A stretch of DNA of 15,883 nucleotides, taken from positions 1 through 15,883 of the forward strand of contig CAJPPG010000014.1 of NCBI GenBank assembly GCA_905372495.1, written 5' to 3'. The DNA is from Candidatus Saccharimonadota bacterium (GTDB lineage Bacteria > Patescibacteriota > Saccharimonadia > Saccharimonadales > Saccharimonadaceae). Each line of letters begins with the position of its first letter. Positions within the stretch are counted from its first letter, which is position 1. The translations under genes and the position numbers were made by a program. This document shows, one piece after another, positions 12,891 through 15,883 of the stretch. The notes under the pieces were generated by a model. The model saw nothing but the letters and a program-made list of their open reading frames with translations, ran no database searches and was not told the origin of the DNA.

Positions 12891-14115
12891 TTTTAAGCAA
12901 GTCAAAATGAACACTATCTGGCTCGCTATTTTTCAGCTAGCCAAAATGGTCTTTCCGTTTCTTATTCTACCCATCCTCACCCGCCGTCTCCTAATTACCA
13001 CCTACGGTGACATTACTTTTATTAAAACCATTATGAATTTTCTCCAAATCTTTATTGATTTCGGTTTTATGCTCTCCGCTACCAAAGAAATTGCCAAAAT
13101 TAAAAATAATCCGGCTCAGATTCAACAAATCCTCGCCGACACCCTCCTCGCTCGCATCTTACTTGGCGGTATGGGCCTCATCGTAATTTTAATAGCCAGT
13201 ATTTTTCTACCTATTCTCAGCCAACATTTTATATTCTCGCTCCTCTCATACCTCACTATCTTTCTCTCAATCTTTCTTTTTGACTTTCTCTTCCGTGGAC
13301 TCGAAATTATCCATATTATGACTATTCGCTTTGTTGTTATGAAAACTATCTCTTTCATTCTCACCGTCTTCTTCGTAAGGAACGATGAAAATATCATGCT
13401 TATTCCACTCTTTGATATTTTGTCATCTCTCATTGCTATCATTCTAGTTTTCATTGAATTACAGAAATCAAATCTTCATATTATAAAACCCCGGTTAAAA
13501 TCCAGTTTGCAGAGTCTCAAATCTAGTTTTGTGTATTTTCTTTCCGACATTTCCGCCACCGCCCTCAACGCTCTCAGTACTATCATTATCGGACTAGTTT
13601 TTTCATCAACCGTAATCGCCCTGTTTGGAGTCTCCATCCAAATTATTGGCGCCATTCAGGCGCTCTTGGGTCAGCTAGCTAGTGGCATTTACCCTAATAT
13701 GGTGCGTCAAAAAAGCCAAAAATTTATTCAACATATCTTTAAAACCACTCTACCCTTCGTTTTACTATTCACTCTTTTAGTTATTTTCTGCCTACCCCTC
13801 TGTCTGCAAATTCTCGCTGGTACCAAATACACTGCCGCGAGTCTCATCATTCAAATTCTTGCACCTACCATTATCTTTAGCTTCTGCAATACACTGCTTG
13901 GCTGGCCAACGCTTGGTGTTATCAATCATCAAAAGCAGGTCACCGCCTCCACAATTATTTCGACCGTATTTAATTTAGCCATTCTTGTTCTACTTTTAAT
14001 CTTTAATCACCTCACTCTCTACTCCGTTGCAATCACTCGCGTCGTTACAGAAGTGGTGCTGTTTTGCATACGTTTTTATTACTTCCGAAAATTTCGCCAC
14101 AAATTCAACTCATAA
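12883..14115 (+). CDS. Wzx-like polysaccharide flippase (MOP superfamily), about 410 aa
   Basis: It should carry lipid-linked glycan units across the membrane to the Wzy-type protein encoded just upstream. Repeated hydrophobic segments run the full length; the N terminus MNTIWLAIFQLAKMVFPFLILPILTRRL is the typical Wzx opening, followed by YGDITFIKTIMNF and LFGVSIQIIGAIQALLGQLASGIYPNMVRQ. I prefer the GTG at 12883, overlapping the previous gene's end by eight bases with AGGAG 11 bases upstream; ATG at 12907 is also possible, while an ATG at 12811 would overlap far too much. It is last of the polysaccharide cluster. After it only a weak inverted repeat (14164-14192) without T tract is seen. Confidence 0.87.
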   Translation: MSDFKQVKMNTIWLAIFQLAKMVFPFLILPILTRRLLITTYGDITFIKTIMNFLQIFIDFGFMLSATKEIAKIKNNPAQIQQILADTLLARILLGGMGLIVILIASIFLPILSQHFIFSLLSYLTIFLSIFLFDFLFRGLEIIHIMTIRFVVMKTISFILTVFFVRNDENIMLIPLFDILSSLIAIILVFIELQKSNLHIIKPRLKSSLQSLKSSFVYFLSDISATALNALSTIIIGLVFSSTVIALFGVSIQIIGAIQALLGQLASGIYPNMVRQKSQKFIQHIFKTTLPFVLLFTLLVIFCLPLCLQILAGTKYTAASLIIQILAPTIIFSFCNTLLGWPTLGVINHQKQVTASTIISTVFNLAILVLLLIFNHLTLYSVAITRVVTEVVLFCIRFYYFRKFRHKFNS

Positions 14116-14201
14116 CTCAACCCCTCAATAAAAAATCTCCAAAATCCTATCGTAACAAGATTATTCTCAACAAAAATTTAAACACTTGAGAAAGTCACCA
14201 T

Positions 14202-14225
14202 AAAAAAATACTCGAACAAGTCGAG
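14202..14225 (-). terminator. Terminator downstream of tRNA-Trp
   Basis: On the - strand CTCGA-CTTGT-TCGAG is followed by TATTTTTTTA. It ends tRNA transcription and may also limit readthrough from the convergent flippase gene. Confidence 0.8.
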
Positions 14226-14239
14226 CTGATATTTTATTT

Positions 14240-14314
14240 TGGCAGGGGCGCACGGAATCGAACCATGATCTACGGTTTTGGAGACCGCTATACTAACCGT
14301 TGTACTACGCCCCT
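14240..14314 (-). tRNA. tRNA-Trp (anticodon CCA)
   Basis: A full cloverleaf can be folded on the - strand: acceptor AGGGGCG/CGCCCCT, D stem GTAC/GTAT, anticodon stem GCGGT/ACCGT around loop CTCCAAA, variable loop AGAT, T stem CATGG/CCGTG with loop TTCGATT, discriminator G and an encoded CCA end. Anticodon CCA reads UGG only, in line with UGA being a stop here. It is the only tRNA in the window and has its own promoter and terminator. Confidence 0.97.
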
Positions 14315-14323
14315 AGTGGCTTT

Positions 14324-14332
14324 ATTATAACA
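14324..14332 (-). promoter_or_regulatory. Promoter of tRNA-Trp (extended -10)
   Basis: TG-T-TATAAT on the - strand, -10 at 14324-14329, about ten bases before the tRNA 5' end. No clear -35 box. Confidence 0.6.
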
Positions 14333-14391
14333 TATTCATCTCTTCATACTATGTTTTTCTCTATAAATCCGCTATACTTAAAATAATCCTT

Positions 14392-15222
14392 ATGTCAAAA
14401 CATAAATCAAAAATACCATTCGCCGCACATTCCCGAAAGTCCCGCGCGTACTCACATCTCTATCTACGGCTTTTTTCTAGCCTAGCTTTCTGGATCACTC
14501 TCTGGTCTCTTATGTTTCTTTATTTTTTCACCATTGATCTGCTCGCACTCATCTTCGGTGAGCGACTTATCCCACGTCTACTATTAGATACTGCCAGTCT
14601 CGTCAAAGTTTCCACGATTTTCACTTGTTTTCTTTATGCCTCCTTTTTTGCGCCAAAAGATTACCTCCTCCGTTTCGCACTCCTTTTTACCTTTCTTGCA
14701 GACATCGTCTTACTCTATAACAATATTTCACCTATTGGAGTTATCATTTTCTGCCTCGCCCAATATCTACACATCTCACGCTATGCGAGTCTCAATCCAA
14801 AGCTATTTATTCTTTGGTCAGTCATTAATCTCTTTATTCTCTCTTTTGCTAGAGCTACTCTAGTTGAACCCATCTATGGAGTCGCCTTCATCTACGCAAA
14901 CACTCTTCTTCTCAACCTTATTCTCGCCCACCGTTGGATTAAAAGGGAATCATATAACCACCGTCGTGCAGCCCTATGTAATTTCTTTGGCTTCGCCCTC
15001 TTTATCTGCTGTGATTTGACAGTTTTAATTTCGTATTTTGCCCGCATCCACATACTTCCAGATTTTCTTTTTGCTCCAGCCAATTTTATATGTTGGCTTT
15101 TTTATTTCCCATCTCAAATCCTCTTAACTAACTCATCGATGATGACTACTCCATACTACGCGCCATTTGATTCAAAACTCAAAGCTATTGGCGATCAATC
15201 AAAACTGGTTAAAAATATATAA
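14392..15222 (+). CDS. YhhN/TMEM86-like multi-pass membrane protein, 276 aa
   Basis: Characterised TMEM86 proteins are lysoplasmalogenases, hydrolysing the vinyl-ether bond of lysoplasmalogen; many bacterial YhhN members have no proven substrate. About eight hydrophobic segments follow a basic N terminus. Family-like signs are FTFLADIVLLYN (the Asp in the middle of a membrane segment), IFCLAQYLHISRY, LFICCDLTVLISYF (second membrane Asp) and the closing CWLFYFPSQILL, comparable to the usual W..Y.PAQ..I. The C-terminal 30 residues are polar and extra. No Shine-Dalgarno: TAAAAT at 14379-14384 predicts a start one base before the ATG. It is alone between the divergent tRNA and the kinase-like gene. 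Family membership is likely, activity unproven. Confidence 0.6.
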   Translation: MSKHKSKIPFAAHSRKSRAYSHLYLRLFSSLAFWITLWSLMFLYFFTIDLLALIFGERLIPRLLLDTASLVKVSTIFTCFLYASFFAPKDYLLRFALLFTFLADIVLLYNNISPIGVIIFCLAQYLHISRYASLNPKLFILWSVINLFILSFARATLVEPIYGVAFIYANTLLLNLILAHRWIKRESYNHRRAALCNFFGFALFICCDLTVLISYFARIHILPDFLFAPANFICWLFYFPSQILLTNSSMMTTPYYAPFDSKLKAIGDQSKLVKNI

Positions 15223-15223
15223 A

Positions 15224-15252
15224 TTGTACCATCTCTTACTTCATGCTATAAT
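15224..15252 (+). promoter_or_regulatory. Promoter of the P-loop kinase-like gene
   Basis: TTGTAC (15224-15229), 17 bp, TATAAT (15247-15252) with TG before the -10. The predicted start near 15259 is three bases before the ATG. The -35 begins two bases after the preceding stop codon. Confidence 0.7.
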
Positions 15253-15261
15253 ACACTCAAT

Positions 15262-15747
15262 ATGGAAAGTAAAAAGAAGACTAAACCGCGTGCAATTCTG
15301 GTTTTCGGTGCTCCATGTAGTGGAAAGACTACCTTTTGTGAGAAATTTTCTCAGAGATTCAAAGCTCCTTATTATAATCTACAGTCTTTACGTGAAGAAG
15401 CCGACTTTACCGAAAAACAAATTCATGTTGTACTAGAAGCAATTTCAAAAACTGGTCAGAACATCGTTATCGAAGGTGGTCTCGACACAGAAAATGAGCG
15501 TAATGCAGTCCGTAAACTTCTAAAAATCTGTGGATATAATCCCACTCTTGTTTGGATCCAAACTGACATTAATACTATTAAAGCTCGTCTTAAACTTAAG
15601 TTTCGTTCCATTGCTCGTGCTAAAGAAGAATACGATTCACGCATTCGCGCCATGGAGGCTCCTGCCGAAATCGAAAAGCCCATTATTCTTTCTGGTAAAC
15701 ACACTTTTGATACGCAACTTTCACACGTTCTCTCTCAGCTTTCCTAA
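15262..15747 (+). CDS. P-loop kinase-like protein (AAA_33/adenylate kinase-like), 161 aa
   Basis: A small nucleotide-binding protein whose fold and length fit the P-loop kinase group. RAILVFGAPCSGKTTFCEKF holds Walker A (G16 to T23). NIVIEGGLDTENER is the strand with an acidic residue after the P-loop helix, LVWIQTDINTIKARL is the typical fourth strand and following helix, and a basic RLKLKFRSIARAKEEYDSR segment could be a lid. The end SGKHTFDTQLSHVLSQL is a common closing pattern in such proteins. The substrate is unknown: a nucleotide, sugar, RNA end or protein are all possible. No Shine-Dalgarno; the promoter lies so close that translation is probably leaderless. It is not related beyond the P-loop to the 212-aa protein at 3676-4314. 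Confidence 0.75.
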   Translation: MESKKKTKPRAILVFGAPCSGKTTFCEKFSQRFKAPYYNLQSLREEADFTEKQIHVVLEAISKTGQNIVIEGGLDTENERNAVRKLLKICGYNPTLVWIQTDINTIKARLKLKFRSIARAKEEYDSRIRAMEAPAEIEKPIILSGKHTFDTQLSHVLSQLS

Positions 15748-15785
15748 GACTAGAGACCAGTTATTTTCTTTTTACGGAACCATTT

Positions 15786-15883
15786 ATGCTTAATGACCCA
15801 GAGTTTGGTGAAGTTATTATTCGCCGAAATTCCCGTTCACGTTCGGTCAGTTTTTCAATTTCCACTTCTAGGCGCCTTCAGGC
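15786..15883 (+). CDS. Start of a YgjP-like (DUF45, M48-type) metallopeptidase-domain protein, partial
   Basis: The frame opens at ATG 15786 and runs off the window: 32 full codons, MLNDPEFGEVIIRRNSRSRS then VSFSISTSRRLQ. The pattern VIIRRNSRSRSVSFSIS matches the N-terminal strand of YgjP/DUF45 proteins (I.VRRS.RAR.VSL.V), which later carry an HExxH zinc site, outside this window. No ribosome site is evident; it begins 39 bases after the kinase-like gene. Tentative because so little is present. Confidence 0.5.
   Translation, partial: MLNDPEFGEVIIRRNSRSRSVSFSISTSRRLQ

Noticed and set aside
14240..14314. tRNA-Trp as the attachment site of a mobile element that includes the left block.
   Set aside because: The block ends near 7,400, far from the tRNA, with ordinary genes between; no duplicated tRNA end or integrase was seen.

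Overview
The window looks like a piece of a small-genome candidate-phylum (CPR/Patescibacteria) chromosome, most likely Saccharibacteria-like; this is inference. It rests on a cysteine-free L33 of the CPR kind, many genes with little or no 5' leader, and a moderately AT-rich sequence. UGA is used as a stop (at 3064 and 12888) and the tRNA-Trp has anticodon CCA, so the code is standard; this argues against the UGA=Gly groups (Gracilibacteria, Absconditabacteria). No transposase, integrase, CRISPR array or rRNA was seen.

The window splits at about 7,400. The left part (1-7,330) is an accessory block of mostly unrecognised genes: (1) the end of a protein joining a sigma-70 region 4-like segment to an RNA polymerase alpha C-terminal-like domain, with a probable second alpha-CTD-like segment in front; (2) a 115-aa orphan; (3) a 247-aa orphan built from a duplicated module; (4) a two-gene operon of 132- and 131-aa orphans; (5) a 212-aa orphan with a C-terminal P-loop; (6) a 475-aa coiled-coil orphan; (7) a MYG1-family (UPF0160) protein that has lost most of the family's metal-binding residues. 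Nearly every transcription unit has its own near-consensus promoter (TTGAC/TTGAT, 16-17 bp spacer, TATAAT-like), and in five of six a palindrome overlaps the spacer and -10 box. Most have strong Shine-Dalgarno sites and hairpin terminators. Two units share a leader of about 160 nt with competing hairpins and a GCGG...CCGC hairpin abutting AAGGAGG. Together this reads as a set of small, separately controlled genes, perhaps a coordinated regulon in an acquired element.

The right part (7,430-15,883) is more conventional and lies almost entirely on the + strand, with a pyrimidine-rich sense strand and mostly no Shine-Dalgarno. It holds a Firmicutes-like Y-family DNA polymerase overlapping a YolD-like small gene (lesion-bypass pair), ribosomal protein L33, a surface-polysaccharide cluster (DUF4422 glycosyltransferase, GT2 glycosyltransferase, Wzy/O-antigen-ligase-like protein, Wzx-like flippase), tRNA-Trp on the - strand, a YhhN/TMEM86-like membrane protein, a P-loop kinase-like protein, and the start of a YgjP-like metallopeptidase-domain protein cut by the window edge. 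Several right-side start codons sit only 0-4 nt from the transcription start predicted from a (often TGn-extended) -10 box, so these genes are probably leaderless.

The most unusual material is the left block: the sigma4/alpha-CTD chimera, the operator-like palindromes over promoters, the shared alternative-hairpin leaders, and the degenerate MYG1 protein.
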